From Otis tarda (Eukaryota; Chordata; Aves; Otidiformes; Otididae), in assembly GCA_026413225.1 (NCBI GenBank), contig CM048553.1, positions 147,181,690-147,245,689 on the forward strand: DNA of 64,000 nt. Reading direction: 5' to 3'. The notes beneath the pieces are model-generated. The model was not told the DNA's origin, did not search any database, and worked only from the letters and a program-made list of their open reading frames with translations. This document shows, piece after piece, positions 63,228-64,000 of the stretch (positions within the stretch are counted from its first letter, which is position 1; each line of letters begins with the position of its first letter). Made by a program: the position numbers and the translations under genes.

Positions 63228-63345
63228 GGAAGGTGCCCCAGGATTTTGCAGTTGATGCCCTTTTGCTTAATATATTCAAGAGAGATCTGAAATAGGAAGG
63301 AGCTTGAATTACAAAACTTGTCAATAACACATTTTCAGCAGAAAT
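63228..63345 (+). repeat. Second ancient CR1/L3-type trace
   Basis: This reads VPQDFAVDALLLNIFKRDL, aligning with the RT segment VPQGSVLGPLLFNIFINDL of CR1/L3 elements. It covers the same RT region as 62400-62650, so it is a separate copy or a duplication. Confidence 0.55.
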
Positions 63346-64000
63346 GGAATCAGGTACAGAGAAAATCAAGCTGTATTTGTAATCTATTGGTAGTGAGGTT
63401 GCACAAAAAGAAGTATTTATGTTTTTAATAAATATAAAAGCAGTATTTGTATTTGAGAATTTGAACTAATCACGAGACTTAAAAGGTTTAAAACCATTTG
63501 CAATGATTTAGCAAAAGGATTTTTGCCATTAATGTGAATGTCTCCTTGTTACTCTTTCTGCAAAATGAAGTTAGGATGTGCAAGGAATAGAATTTAGAAT
63601 ATTAGAATCCAATTAAATAAATCATTGGTATGATCTCATCTACTTAAGTGCACTACAAAACACACACAAACAAAACAAACATGTGATGAGAAACACGGAA
63701 GAAAGTGGGTACAAAGGCAACAGAAATCACCAGAAGAGTGAAAATACTACAAGAGAATATAAACTCAAATGGATAAGACTAAACAGTTCAGAAAGAAGTG
63801 TGACAGAGATTTAATTTGTGATTTGAAGTGCAGAGAGTAAAAAACCTTCAGTTCTCCCTTCCTCATAAAAGAAGGATTAAGGAGTTTAACAAGAACAAGA
63901 AAACAAGAAACAAACAAACAAGAAAATGACCTGTCTTATGAAACCCAAAATTACACAATGAAAATGTCCACGATCTCACTGAGTTCAGTAATTTAAGTTC
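63346..64000. other. Intron sequence without recognised features
   Basis: AT-rich. A CAAACAAA-rich patch occurs near 63660-63680 and again at 63895-63925. Nothing else is seen. Confidence 0.5.

Overview
This window is eukaryotic and almost certainly avian. It has small, widely spaced exons with canonical splice sites in AT-rich introns. It is littered with CR1 LINEs, whose typical bird 3' end of repeated ATTCTATG-like 8-mers is visible, and with solo LTRs of several endogenous-retrovirus families. I see no bacterial-type genes, CRISPR arrays, tRNA or rRNA.

The only host gene I can support lies on the minus strand. Four consecutive exons (in gene order 20669-20487, 19368-19042, 10411-10217, 1097-959) encode Sushi, CUB, Sushi and the first part of a second CUB domain. 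They join in frame across phase-1 introns. The sequence matches the N-terminal third of a CUB and Sushi multiple domains protein, best CSMD3 from memory of the paralogues. By family architecture these would be Sushi 3, CUB 4, Sushi 4 and the start of CUB 5. The protein is a very large type I membrane protein of neurons, with repeated extracellular complement-control and CUB modules. Everything from 20670 to 64000 appears to be one upstream intron of more than 43 kb; 1-958 is intron downstream of the last exon.

The rest is repeat history. CR1 copies range from a near-complete ORF2 remnant (25650-28512, minus, endonuclease plus reverse transcriptase, broken) and a younger 3' fragment with a 293-codon open tail (5902-6810) to very old fragments (21195-22795, 42530-43410, 62295-63345). 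There is also a CR1 ORF1-like fragment fused to a CR1 3' piece (35412-36120). I find eight solo LTRs. Six have 5-bp target duplications that I can read directly: AATTA, GTATG, GAGTT, AACAC, TCAA(G/T) and TATGC. The two that lack one (50014-51151 and 58334-59110) are the two with independent signs of rearrangement: a 0.7 kb deletion in the host CR1, and a junction between two LTR families. Seven of the eight LTRs are antisense to the host gene.

Other structure includes two back-to-back perfect palindromes (28875-28922), two G-quadruplex-compatible runs in one LTR, several short tandem duplications and a long polypurine tract. I found no clear evidence of a new biological system. The most informative signals are the LTR rearrangements and the palindrome pair.
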